This document shows, piece after piece, positions 10,075 through 20,070 of a DNA stretch of 64,000 bases (its first letter is position 1; each line of letters begins with the position of its first letter). The notes under the pieces are model-generated. The model worked only from the letters and a program-made list of their open reading frames with translations. It was not told where the DNA came from and did not search any database. Source of the DNA: Isoperla grammatica (Eukaryota > Arthropoda > Insecta > Plecoptera > Perlodidae); the NCBI GenBank assembly GCA_945910005.1, contig OX246747.1, forward strand, positions 15,508,746-15,572,745, in the 5' to 3' direction. The position numbers were made by a program, and so were the translations under genes.

Positions 10075-10365
10075 CTACTTGTCGGGACAGCACCGCCATG
10101 AAAGCCTCCCTTTCCACAACAACAATGATTCATCGACTGAAATCTTGCGGCCTGAAACATATGCTGGCCGAAATCGTGTACAAAGACGTGATAATATTGG
10201 TATAATTATGTAAAGTTTAGGTTCCCTGTCAGTTGCAGCCTGATTCTCATTATTGTCAAAGTGGAGAAACTTTGTGAGCAATGAGAACCCCTCTTCACTC
10301 ATGACATTGGGAAAAAGGCGTTTCCACCATGCGGTTTCGTGTAAAATACATTTTTATATTTGGTT
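10075..10365 (-). pseudogene. piggyBac transposase fragment
   Basis: The minus frame reads NVMSEEGFSLLTKFLHFDNN, then PKLYIIIPILSRLCTRF, then SVDESLLLWKGRLSW. MS-x-x-x-F-x-x-L-x-x-FLHF-x-N and the DES-x-x-x-x-KGR box with the first catalytic Asp are hallmarks of the piggyBac (DDE_Tnp_1_7) family. The remaining catalytic core and the C-terminal Cys-rich domain are absent. No TTAA-bounded termini are visible. A dead fragment. Confidence 0.75.
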
Positions 10366-10417
10366 TTGACACCACATCTATCAGCAAGTATAGTGACAGG
10401 AGAACCCCTATCTCGTT

Positions 10418-10482
10418 GGCGTCTTGAATAGCCAAGTTGCATTAATATAAGACGTTAAACCCAAATATCAATCAATCAATGA
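10418..10482 (+). mobile_element. SINE tail fragment
   Basis: Only the 3' end survives: AGCCAAGTTGCATTAATA, GACGTTAAACCC, then (ATCA)n. Confidence 0.7.
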
Positions 10483-10597
10483 CGTAGGGGTCCAGACTCC
10501 AGTTTGACATGCGCGATTTTTTTAGAAGTGAGTCTTCCCCTCTCCTTCACTAAAAATTGATCCACGTAACGATTCTTCTCGACCACGACCAGATCGA

Positions 10598-10628
10598 CAA
10601 TAATATATGTATATATATATATATATAC
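10598..10628. repeat. (AT)n microsatellite
   Basis: An ATATAT run. No gene is identified in the surrounding 10.5-11.5 kb. Minus frames at 11127-10936 and 11507-11313 have no domain that I recognise. Confidence 0.7.
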
Positions 10629-11523
10629 ATATTTTTTTTAGAGCTTATCCGTATTGTCGTGGATGTAGATCTCTTCCTCCTCAGTGATTCTTGCATCTTT
10701 TCCTCCTGGGTCGAGAGTCAACAGAATCATCATCACTGTCCAAGTCGGTGTCTCTGTCTACCTCTCTTTTCATGTTCTCCTGTGAGGGTAGGGTTATCCC
10801 CAGCCCCTTCAATGTCTCTGCTGTATTTGTAGTTGTAGCTGTAGTTGTAGCTAGAGGAACAACAGTTTGAACTAAGTCGTCGTTAATGTGTTGCGTGGCC
10901 GTTCCCCAGAGATCCGCTGCGTTGTACAGATTGGCTTACTTCCTGTTATTTAGGTCTTCAATTCCATGGATTCCATGGAGTCTACCGTAGAGCACCATGT
11001 CACCCGCGTGGCGTTTGTAGTAATTCCACGCTCTATAGAATGTTACTGCTTCGCTGGCAATAGCTTGCAGATACAAAGCTGATGTACCTTGATTGATGAG
11101 GTTCAACATCAATTCTACAGTCTCCATTTGGGCGAAGCTCTAGATTAGTTTTACTTGTTTTAATACGTGATCTTGAAAGTCGGCTGATCCGTCCGGTTTG
11201 GGATTCGAAATAGTCCAACGGATCACTTGTGTCATAACAGGGATTAGCTATTTACTCACGGTATTACAGGCGAATAATGATGCTGGATTAGCCGCGTCTA
11301 CTTCATCCCATATTACGACGACACGACGTTGCACAATGAACATTCGGCCGACATTCTCTTAAAACAGAATAGAACATTCGTTCCACCTTTTGACACGGTT
11401 GTACCCGGAAAACCACTATAATATAGTTGACTTCGGCCGTGAAAGCCTCCGAAATAGATTACCTTGTGTTGTCCTTTATAAATGTTGTTATTTAATCTTT
11501 CTACCATTCTTACTACTTACTAC

Positions 11524-11766
11524 TATTCAGGTAAGCTTTGATATGTACATGAGAGGGAAAGATGGATAAGAGCTAACAGCTTACCTGAAACCCTAAGGCG
11601 GGCCACGTAGAAAAGAAAAACACAAACAAACACACGAGTATAAAATAATGTTCTGGACGTTTCGAACACCGTGTTGGTCACCAGAGAACGCGGCCTGCCT
11701 AAGGGTTTCAGGTAAGCTGTTGACTCCTATCCTTCTCTCCCTCTTATGTGTACTAGCTTTAGACCT
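11524..11766. repeat. Imperfect inverted repeat, arms about 75 bp, spacer about 90 bp
   Basis: The left arm (11528-11602, containing AGCTTACCTGAAACCCTAAG) is complementary to the right arm (11691-11766, containing CTAAGGGTTTCAGGTAAGCT). The arms differ by scattered substitutions. It looks like a small foldback element or MITE. The plus frame at 11648-12052 reads through it and is not convincing as a gene. Confidence 0.65.
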
Positions 11767-12159
11767 CATCTCTATAATTTCCTATATTATGTGTATTGCT
11801 TCATGTAGACAGCAACCTGACATAGATGAAACAGCACAAGCAATAATGTTTTTAATATTCTTCCCATGGTTTGTTGCAAGAGACATGTTCTTCAGACAAC
11901 AGAAAAACTATTGCAATAATATAGCACTTTCGCTGAGCAGAGAGCTGAGTTACCAGTGGCGGTGCCAATGGTGGTTTAGGGGGAGGAAGATGACTGAACC
12001 ATATTGCCACAGCCGTCTGCATCGGGCACGTTTGAGACACTTCCCTCACTGAAGCTGAAACTGAATGTGCTAGAGGATGAACTGGCAATGACACAATCCC
12101 CTACACAACAGTGCTTTCCACAACCCGGCCACGCATGCCGTTTGGAGTAGTTTTTATTT

Positions 12160-12226
12160 TCGAATTATTATTATTATTATTATTATAATATATTTTTATA
12201 TTATAATATATATTATTATTAATTAA
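12160..12226. repeat. (ATT)n/(TA)n AT-rich tract
   Basis: Simple-sequence DNA forming a sharp left boundary to the GC-rich ORF that follows. Confidence 0.75.
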
Positions 12227-12229
12227 ACG

Positions 12230-12670
12230 TTGGGAGACCTTGTTGGGAACGAGTGGCTGGGAGTCGACCAACTGGAGGGTTTTGATGGGCTTCTCGGTCG
12301 CACTCAGGGGGCCCTGAAAATCAACGGAAACAGGATCCAGGCATTTTGCAGCCTCCAGTTCCGTGGGGAAATGCAGATTCCGGGTCCTGAACCCTGGCCA
12401 CCGGCGCTTTTCTACCGATGCCCGCTTTCCGGCAAGTGGGTGCCCCTTCTTCCCGAGACCAATAGGCGGTCGATCCTGCTAGACAACATGCTCAAGGGGC
12501 TCGGTATAGACGGTTCGGCAGAGGGCCAATGGTCCAATGACCGGGTCAACTGGAAAGGCTTAGCTCGCCCACCATCCTTAGGCTTAGATTCCGTGGTGGT
12601 TTGGCGTTTCAACAAAAAACGTCTAGCCGATCCCATATTCTTGTATCACGCAGGATTGACTTGCAACTAG
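12230..12670 (+). CDS. Orphan GC-rich ORF, unknown
   Basis: An uninterrupted frame of 146 codons, opening from a TTG with in-frame sequence beginning immediately after an AT microsatellite. It includes QFRGEMQIPGPEPWPPALFY, CPLSGKWVPLLPETNRR and LARPPSLGLDSVVVWRF. Composition is amino-acid-like and clearly more GC-rich than both flanks. There is no ATG at the start of the open stretch, so it may be an internal exon or a fragment of a transferred or viral-type gene. I do not recognise the family. Confidence 0.35.
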   Translation: MGDLVGNEWLGVDQLEGFDGLLGRTQGALKINGNRIQAFCSLQFRGEMQIPGPEPWPPALFYRCPLSGKWVPLLPETNRRSILLDNMLKGLGIDGSAEGQWSNDRVNWKGLARPPSLGLDSVVVWRFNKKRLADPIFLYHAGLTCN

Positions 12671-12683
12671 TTGACACTCATCT

Positions 12684-12955
12684 TGTAGTAACGTAAGTGG
12701 TCGTGTTTGATTTTGCGTGTTTTGTCTTCAGTTTCCTGTGCTATGTATTTTGTATTTTGTATATTTCAAGAGTGCTATGTATTTTGTATTGGGATTTCTG
12801 TGGTATGTATATTAAACAAGGAGACACTATTTAGAAGTATAGATTTATTGTACCTCTGGCTGACGCCATAGTCGCCGAACACCGCCCTCTTACACACACA
12901 ACCAAGGTTGATACCATGCATATACATACAAGGTTGGTTCAATGCATACACAACA
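12684..12955 (-). repeat. 3' LTR of an LTR retrotransposon
   Basis: On the minus strand, sequence starting TGTTGTG at 12955 follows a purine-rich tract (12969-12956, AAAAAGAGGAGAAA). It contains an AATAAA-type signal and ends ...TACTACA at 12684. This TGT...ACA layout after a polypurine tract, directly after a pol-type C-terminus, is the expected 3' end of a Ty3/gypsy-like element. No 5' LTR is in the window. Confidence 0.55.
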
Positions 12956-12972
12956 TTTCTCCTCTTTTTAGT

Positions 12973-13215
12973 TTAAGAGTATTTAAGACGATCTGGTGGT
13001 TTGACCTTTCTGTGGGATCGCCTAGGTGCTTCGATTGTTGACTCTTGGATAGGAGAATTCGGTGAACGTTCTAAGACTTTTCTGTTGGATTCTGAAGCTT
13101 TTCTGTTGGATAGCCTTGGTTCATCGGATGTTGGATCTTGCTTTTGAGAACTCGTGGCACGTTCTTTGGTTGCATCAAAAACTCTTGTTTCCGGTAGCAT
13201 TAACGTTAAGCCCAA
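12973..13215 (-). pseudogene. C-terminus of an LTR-retrotransposon polyprotein
   Basis: The frame ends PRRSHRKVKPPDRLKYS-stop, the basic tail (R-x-S-x-R-x-x-x-PPDRL) seen at the C-terminus of many integrase-containing polyproteins. The stop lies 3 bases before the polypurine tract. The upstream end is cut by a SINE-type tail near 13206-13220, so integrase, RNase H and reverse transcriptase are gone. Confidence 0.55.
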
Positions 13216-13221
13216 ATAATC

Positions 13222-13292
13222 AAATCAAATCGGTTGCGACGGTTGCTGCTGCCGGGACGGGCCGGCAACCCCCTCCACTATCGCCATTAGTG
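13222..13292. repeat. Copy of a GC-rich exon-like block also found near 57.5 kb
   Basis: GCTGCTGCCGGGACGGGCCG and CCCCCTCCACTAT are shared with 57505-57550, where the block is bounded by intron-like sequence. This indicates a dispersed or duplicated segment. Confidence 0.55.
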
Positions 13293-16200
13293 TGCAAGTG
13301 TGATCATCGCCATTAGTGTGCAACCAATCATACTGTATTCGTCAATTAAAATGAAATTGCAATTCGTGATGGTTATTTGGAATTTCCGGGCCTCTTCGCC
13401 AACTAAAATCGTGAAATTTTGTTGTATTTGTGCCAATATGAAATGTTTAATGTATTGAACTCCGGTAGGTGCTACCAAAACAAACGATGTTTCATCCAAT
13501 TCTTGTTTCATTTTTTGAGTCATAGCTTTGATTAGTGTACTTTTTCCGGTACCAGCAGTGCCTTTAACAATAACTCTTCGAATGATGTAATTGATTTTAT
13601 CATTATTTGTTTTTAGTGAATGTATTTGACATTGTAAAATGTCAATTAGTCGTTGTTGCTCAGATGTTAAAGAAATAGTAAAGTTGGCTTCTTCAAATGG
13701 TGCTAGTTTAATGTTTCGCACATCGTTTATGAAGCTGGCTACAGTTTCAATGTTGGGGTATTTGGAATCGGAATTAGACCATGAATATAATAGGTCAAAC
13801 TTTCTCAAACCAGCCTCGCACTGCATTGCAACAGCGTTTGGACCCATACCAGCTACTCGCATCCATTCTGTTTGTTCATGTTCTGATTCATCCTCTTCCC
13901 ATTCATTTTCACTGTCTGCCTCTACATTAATAGTATCTGCGTCTTCAGGTATGTCGGATGGTATGGTGAAGCCTTTTTCGGTGAATATCGATTCCCATGT
14001 TTCATTGAAAGGGTTTAGCTCATCAATGTTTGTCCAAGTTGACCTCAGAATCACTTGCTGCTTGTAGTAAATTTCGTTTGACTCGGTGTTATCCTTGATA
14101 AAATGTAGTCGTGGAAATACTCTCACTATAGCTGGGTTTCGACGACGAATCCATCGACTTTTCCAGTAGTATTGAGACGCCGCTTCGAGAAGTGTTAAGG
14201 CGCTCATGTGGGGTTGTCGTTGTGGGTATCTTCCAAGGAAACTTGTATCACTGTTAATGTCTATCTCATTGTCTTGATTGGTAGATAGTAATGGTACCCA
14301 TTTGTCGACACCAATGCTTAGGGAGATAAATGTTCTGCTACAATGATACAGAGGATAACCCATAAGTAAATGACAACATTCTTGTGCAGAAATGTCTCTC
14401 TCAGCCAGAGATTGTATGATTACTTTTTGGACAGCGAGTTTTGCTGGATCGTGTTGTTTTACTTCTGTATGGGGTGTGTATGAGAGCAAATATTTAAATG
14501 ATTGAGATTGTGGCTCACTCTTTGAAGCATACTTTGCAATGTAATTGACCACAGCATCTTTTGAAACAACGGCTTGAATATCTTTATTTGCTCGCCGACT
14601 CTGGATGATAAATTTGTTGTATTTATTTAGAAGCGGATCATTTCTTTCTGTTTCTAAAATGGGCTCAAATGTTTCGTTTTTTGTGAGGTGGGTACGCTCA
14701 CACATTTTGAATGGAAATTTGAAGTGGCATTTTTTAAGTTTTTTTTTTTTCTTACGCAAGCAGTAACCTTCAGAACATCGAGTATGTCACTGTACTTTAT
14801 TGAGTAGTTCAATAAGGTCAGCATCATGGTCCGTTATGTTACATAGACGTTTTTGACATGGATGTGTGAGACCAGGGGGGTCGTTGAGTCCCGGATTTAC
14901 AGTTGAAACAATGGGATGGAAATAGTCGACAATTCTATTTATTTGTTCTTCGTTTGTGTAGTCTAATGGTGTCACATCGGGGTTGTCATGGAGCCAGAGT
15001 AGTCCGTGTAAGTGGGTACTACCTCTGTGTTGCCATTTATAACGGTACCAAAAGTCTTTGATTTTAAACTTTTCTTTAAGGATATTGTAAATGTAGAATT
15101 GTGCTCGTTCTTGAAAAAAACAAGTCACGATAAGTGGATTGTCACATAAAAGTTTTTGGCGACGTGCTGTAGCAACTGCAGGTGTCATGTTTTCAGAATT
15201 TTCACAGGGAGCAACTATATCGTATAAGTGTGGCCAATGTAGAACAGCTGCACTCAATGTGAAAAATAATGTTGGAGTTCCAAGTGTCTACCATATCTTT
15301 CAATTCTGCACAACGCTTGAACCAGTATGATTTTGTTATTCTGAGGGATGATGCATAAAACATAACTTTGTTGCCAAACCTGGATTTGTAACAAGTATGT
15401 CTTTTAATTGCGCAGCTGTTTTCCCTTGAAGTTCAGTTTTATTTACTAAAACTTTGCCCTGGCTTATAGCATTCCAGCGCATTACCGAGTTTAGTGCGAA
15501 GAATCTGAATCGTATATCTTGGGCAAATCTGCCGTCGTGGTATTTCATTAGAAATTGAAAGTATTGAGTTGGTTTAATTTGTTGTAATCTCGAAACATCA
15601 CGTAGGTCGCACATACCATATGGAAATAGCGTAGGAAAGGCTTGAACAATATATCCATCTGTAGTTAACTCATTAATGGGATTAGCAGATAGCTCAGGCT
15701 ATGGTATTGGTCCAGGCTGAATAGCTACATTTATTCGTTCTTCTTGATTTATTGGTAATATTTAAGGTACGTTTCCGTGTTCAAGTAGGTCATAGTCAAT
15801 TTCATCATTTGTAGTAATTTCCATGTACTCTAAATCACCATAAACATTTTCTAATTCTGGTAGGTTGTTTAATTGGTCATCGTCAATAGTGACGTTATTA
15901 TAAAAATGGTTGTTTGTCTTGAGCCATATAAGTGCTTTTCTCAATCGGTGAGAAGAAACGTTGAAGTCTGCTATTCTATCATCATTGGCTGATGTACGAT
16001 GAACAACACTAAATAGATGTCAATGATGTTCGAGAGTTGGGTTGTCTTTCTGCAAACAATGTAACATTTTGTGGAAAATTAATTACATTGCCACTGTATT
16101 TATATTGTTTACCTTTAACTCTATATACTGAAACAACGGCACCCGTCTCGGCCCGGGGTAGAATAGGCCCAGAGTGACTCTGCTAGTCGTAAGAGGCGAC

Positions 16201-17245
16201 AGAAGGAGACCATGGCCCTCCCCCCCACTGCCCCACTGAATATTTCTCCTCCCACTTGGCCCTGCCCTCCCTTGCTGGACTCCCGTATGACGACCCACGC
16301 GACGTACAATGGATCTGATTCGGATGTGGCTTTATTCTTCATCATCATCTTTCTCATCTTCATTATCACCCGCTCAATGTCTCGATTGGCCATAGTTGCG
16401 AAAATATGAGACGTTAAGCCCCATTAATCATACAATCAATCTGACACAACGGGGTGAATACGTGCGATCAACAATGTCTCAATCATTGACAGGCATGATA
16501 GTTCAGCGGGTACAGGGCCTGGATTCATACGGCTAGCGTCAGTAAATAAGTAAGGGTGTTTCTGACATGTGGAGCATATCTCAAAATTGCAATTTTTACC
16601 GGGGAATTTGATTTTGCATACATTAAATGAAACCCATTTAAGGTCTTTTAGGAATGTGTTGAATTTTTCAGTGAGTTGAGCGTCAGTATATACATTTGTT
16701 GAGCGGTTACGGTGGCGTTGGTTGTCGTGAAGTTGACGTACTGCGCGCTCATGTGTAGACTCGGACCTACGGCGGGACGTGGTCCGAGCTTGACATTGGC
16801 GTCTTCTTGTTTCGCCTTCTTCAGGAGTTTCGGTATCGAGAGTTTGAGTAACTCGTTCTAAGCTTAGTTGTCTTCTCGAATTGCTCTGCTCGGGGTTGGT
16901 GTTTGCTTTGGTTTGAGTAACTCGTTCTAAGCTTAGACGTCTTCTCTTTTGGCTGTGTTCGTGGGTTTCGTTAGCTATGGCTTGACTGACTCGCTTTAAG
17001 CTTAGACGTCTTCTCGAATTGCTCTGCTTGAGGTTTTCGTTTGCTATGGTTTCAATAACTCGTTCTAAGCTAACACGTCTTCTCTTTTGGCTGTGTTCGT
17101 GGGTTTCGTTAGATATGGCTTGACTGACTCGCTCTAAGCTTAGACGTCTTCTCGAATTGCTCTGTTCGGGGGTTTCGTTTGCTATGGTTTGAGTAACTCG
17201 TTCTAAGCTTAGACGTCTTCTCTTTGGCAACACCTTGCGAGGCAA
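13287..17245 (-). pseudogene. Helitron Rep/helicase gene, decayed
   Basis: Read on the minus strand. N-terminus 17245-16441: about six repeats of RRRLSLERVTQ-type units (23 residues), then a Cys-containing segment ending RIHPVVS. After a SINE (16140-16440) the frame resumes with VYRVKGKQYKYSGNVINFPQ. 15257-14787: the Rep region with KWQHRGSTHLHGLLWL, the H-x-H motif of the HUH nuclease. 14759-13287: a PIF1-type helicase start with Walker A GTAGTGKST and Walker B FILIDEYSMIG, then truncated. Helitrons move by rolling-circle replication using exactly this Rep-helicase pair. Frameshifts near 15.3, 15.7 and 16.0 kb, the SINE, and the missing helicase C-terminus make it inactive. No CTRR end or 3' hairpin was found. 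Confidence 0.85.
16140..16440 (+). mobile_element. SINE-like element with GTCGTAAGAGGCGAC head, inserted in the Helitron
   Basis: The head has CCCGTCTCGGCCCGGGGTAG and GTCGTAAGAGGCGAC (GTCG/CGAC hairpin). The body and tail match the type-1 SINEs. CTGAAACAACGG (16128-16139) and CTGACACAACGG (16441-16452) form an 11/12 target duplication. It lies inside a Helitron codon run, so it inserted after the Helitron. Confidence 0.85.
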
Positions 17246-17371
17246 GTTATTCTTTAATCTCTTCGTCGCTTGTGTACAATAAATCGGGACATCTTATGAC
17301 TCTCTTAGACGTGTTTAAGCTGGTGTGAGGTTTAACCAAAACGTTGTAACGGTTACCAAATGACGTTGCCT

Positions 17372-17515
17372 TAGCGACGTACAATGGATCTGATTCGGAT
17401 GTGGTTTTATTCTTCATTATCATCTTTCTCATCTTCATTATCATCCGCTCATCGTCTCGATTAGCCATCGTTGCATAAATATGAGACGTTAAGCCCCAAT
17501 AATCAATCAATCGGA
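17372..17515 (+). mobile_element. SINE 3' fragment, type 1
   Basis: Starts at GCGACGTACAATGGATCTG and ends GACGTTAAGCCCCAATAATCAATCAATC. The 5' half is missing. Confidence 0.8.
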
Positions 17516-17565
17516 CTGTTTATCCGAAGAAGTTTCTACTAGAATAGTGCCATTTCGTAGTTTTC

Positions 17566-17745
17566 AGACAAAGTGCAGTCCACACCCCAATCCCCTTTCC
17601 TCCCCTTTCTCCTTTCCTCACGCGCCCGCCTACTTGCCCCTTTCCTCCAAAGAGCCCCAAATTTCATCTTCATTATCACCCACTCATCGTCTTGATTAGC
17701 CAAGTTGCAAAAATATAAGACGTTAAGCCCAAATATCAATCATCA
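17566..17745 (+). mobile_element. SINE 3' fragment, type 2
   Basis: Starts in CAGACAAAGTGCAGTCC and ends AAGACGTTAAGCCCAAATATCAATC. The ribozyme-like head is missing. Confidence 0.8.
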
Positions 17746-17879
17746 ATTAAAGGGTCTTCCCCCAAATTAATTAATCGTCAATATATACCTTAACTCCTGG
17801 TATTCCATGGACTATACGATCCATGACTGCCTGGAATATACTTGGAGCGTTGGTAATGCCATATGGTAATCTGTTGTAT

Positions 17880-18402
17880 GCACCTTATCGTGGTGGGCAG
17901 GTTTGCGTGTTTTGTTGATCCCGAGAGCTATGCCGGCGGAAGCGTATGGATCTGGTAGGGCCACCCTAGCCGGACTGTTCGAGGTGGAGGAGTCAGTCGA
18001 TATGCAGTCCACACCCCAATCCCTTTTTCTCCCCTTTCCCCTTTCCTCACGCTCCCTCCTACTTGCCCCTTGCCTCCAACCGGGGTAGAATAGGCCCAGA
18101 GTGACTCTGCTAGTCGTAAGAGGCGACAAAAGGAGACCCTGCCCCTCCCCCCCACTGTCCCACTGAATATTTCTCCTCCCACTTGGCCCTGCCCCTCCCT
18201 TGCTGGACTCCCGTATGACGACCCACGCGACGTACAATGGATCTGATTCGGATGTGGTTTTATTCTTCATTATCATCTTTCTCATCTTCATTATCACCCG
18301 CTCATCGTCTCGATTAGCCATCGTTGCATAAATATGAGACGTTAAGCCCCATTATTAATCGTTGCAAAAATATGAGACGTTAAGCCCAAATATCAATCAA
18401 TC
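17880..18402 (+). mobile_element. Chimeric SINE: ribozyme-type head, second head, two tails
   Basis: In order: a head truncated inside the first hairpin (CACCTTATCGTGGTGGGCAGG), a type-2 body, then at about 18075 a second head with GTCGTAAGAGGCGAC, a type-1 body and tail (…GCCCCATTATTAATC), then a second type-2 tail (GTTGCAAAAATATGAGACG … CCCAAATATC). All parts are in one orientation. Confidence 0.8.
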
Positions 18403-18524
18403 TTGTATCGGCCTCTTGGGCACTCTTGATAACTGGGAAGAATAACGAAGGCCAGATTGGTCTTGACGTAGCCGAAACCTTGTCCAGCTTAACGCGAGTA
18501 TCGACGCCGTCATCAGCCGTCGCC
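18403..18524 (+). pseudogene. RCC1-repeat fragment between two SINEs
   Basis: The frame NNEGQIGLDVAETLSSLTRV is near-identical to the start of the fragment at 9128. It starts right after a SINE tail and is cut by the next SINE head. Only one partial RCC1 blade remains. Confidence 0.55.
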
Positions 18525-18893
18525 CGTCTGGTCCCGGGGAAGAATAGGCTCAGAGTGACTGCTAGTCGTAAGAGGCGACAAAAGGAGACCCGTCTCGGCC
18601 CGGGGTAGAGTAGGCCCAGAGTGACTCTGCTAGTCGTAAGAGACGACAAAAGGAGACCCTGCCCCTCCCCCCCCTCCACTGCCGCACTGAATATTTCTCC
18701 TCCCACTTGGCCCTGCCCTCCCTTGCTGGACTCCCGTATAACGACTCACGCGGCGTACAATGGATCTGATTTGGATTTGGCTTTATTCTTCATCATCATC
18801 TTTCTCATCTTCATTATCACCCGCTCATCGTCTCGATTAGCCATAGTTGCATAAATTTGAGACGTTAAGCCCCACTAATTAATCAAATCAATC
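18525..18893 (+). mobile_element. SINE with duplicated GTCGTAAGAGGCGAC head
   Basis: Two consecutive heads (18525-18590 and 18591-18656), each with a CCCGGGG-A/T-AGA-TAGGC motif and a GTCGTAAGAGxCGAC hairpin, precede one type-1 body and tail. Head duplication suggests template jumping or recombination between copies. Confidence 0.8.
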
Positions 18894-18894
18894 T

Positions 18895-20070
18895 TGACAC
18901 AGGAAGGGGATGTATTTGTGTGTGTTAGTGGACTAAGTGGGCAGTTGGGTCCGCGGAAGTAAACCTTTTCGGTGGCGACTCGGTTGCCGAGGTCACCAGG
19001 GGTGATGGTTCAACAGGTGGCCTTTGCTGAGACGTATTCTTTACTCTTGATAGTTGAGAAGGCAAACATTACACCGGCACCTCAACTAGGGATCCGTGTT
19101 GCAGAGAGGGGCGACCGGGTAAGGAATTGTACAACAAAATTAGAACGGAAAGTACGCGGCTGATTTATATTTTCGATTTCTTGTTGCAATCTTGAGTTTT
19201 AATTTAATAGTGAACTTTTTCTGCGGTTTTTGACGTAGAGACTACCCTTCGCTCTTAACCGCAGAGGAAGCAGCGGCCATGTAGTCCAAGCAACGAACAG
19301 TTTGACCCGGAACTAATTGGTACAGAATTTTTTTTGATCAGAAGTTGTTACTTATGTGTATTAACATGCACATAAGAAACTTTACCGCTGTCCGACACCC
19401 CTAATTAGCGTAATTAAGTTAAATTTAAAAACTAATTAATGCTCATATTATGGTTGTTTTTGAAGATTTTTCAGAATTTATATTCTAACCTAATCAAACA
19501 ACCTAGTTGGTAATTTACAAAAATTACTTACATCAAAATAAATATCCCGGTAGCCATTTATTAATTACTATTAATTATAATAGCAATTTCAATTAAATGC
19601 TTCCCGTGTAAAATTGGTGCGATTGAATATGGTTTTGTCAGTTTCAAATATAAGAATAACAACATACAAAACTTGTGTAGAAACTTTACTGCAATGAAAA
19701 TATCATTTGTTTGACAAATTAGCATAATTAATAGTTAATTATTACATTCAAAACTTATATAGGTACATATTTGAACATAGGCAATATGGGTATCAAAAGA
19801 AAGCTCCTGATACGTTGATTTTAGTACCGATACTCTCAGGGTCATGCAAGCAAATTTACAAAGCCTTTTAGGGGGGGGGGGGGGGGAGAAGGGGGGGGGG
19901 CGGGTATAATAATTAATAACGTCAAATGTATCAAACGAAAGCTATTAATACGTTGTTAAAAGTAAAAAACTTTTCAAGTGATAAAAGACAATATACCCTA
20001 GTGTTTGGCTAAGGGGGAGGGGTTAAAAAGCGTCCTCATAAGTCAATTTTGTGTCTGATTTGACACTCAT
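18895..20070. repeat. Left arm of a 4.3 kb inverted repeat
   Basis: The outer part, 18895-19115, encodes an RCC1-like segment (VSGLSGQLGPRK, PGVMVQQVAFAETYSLLL) and is complementary to 23210-22990 without indels where I checked. A middle part (19115-19305) does not match its partner. From 19309 to about 20070 the arm matches 22800-22015 again, with modest divergence, including the G-rich run near 19870 and the C-rich run near 22220. No host gene is present in the arm. Confidence 0.85.

Noticed and set aside
10936..11218. Two overlapping minus ORFs of about 60 codons
   Set aside because: I could not match them to any family and saw no convincing splice sites, so I did not call a gene.
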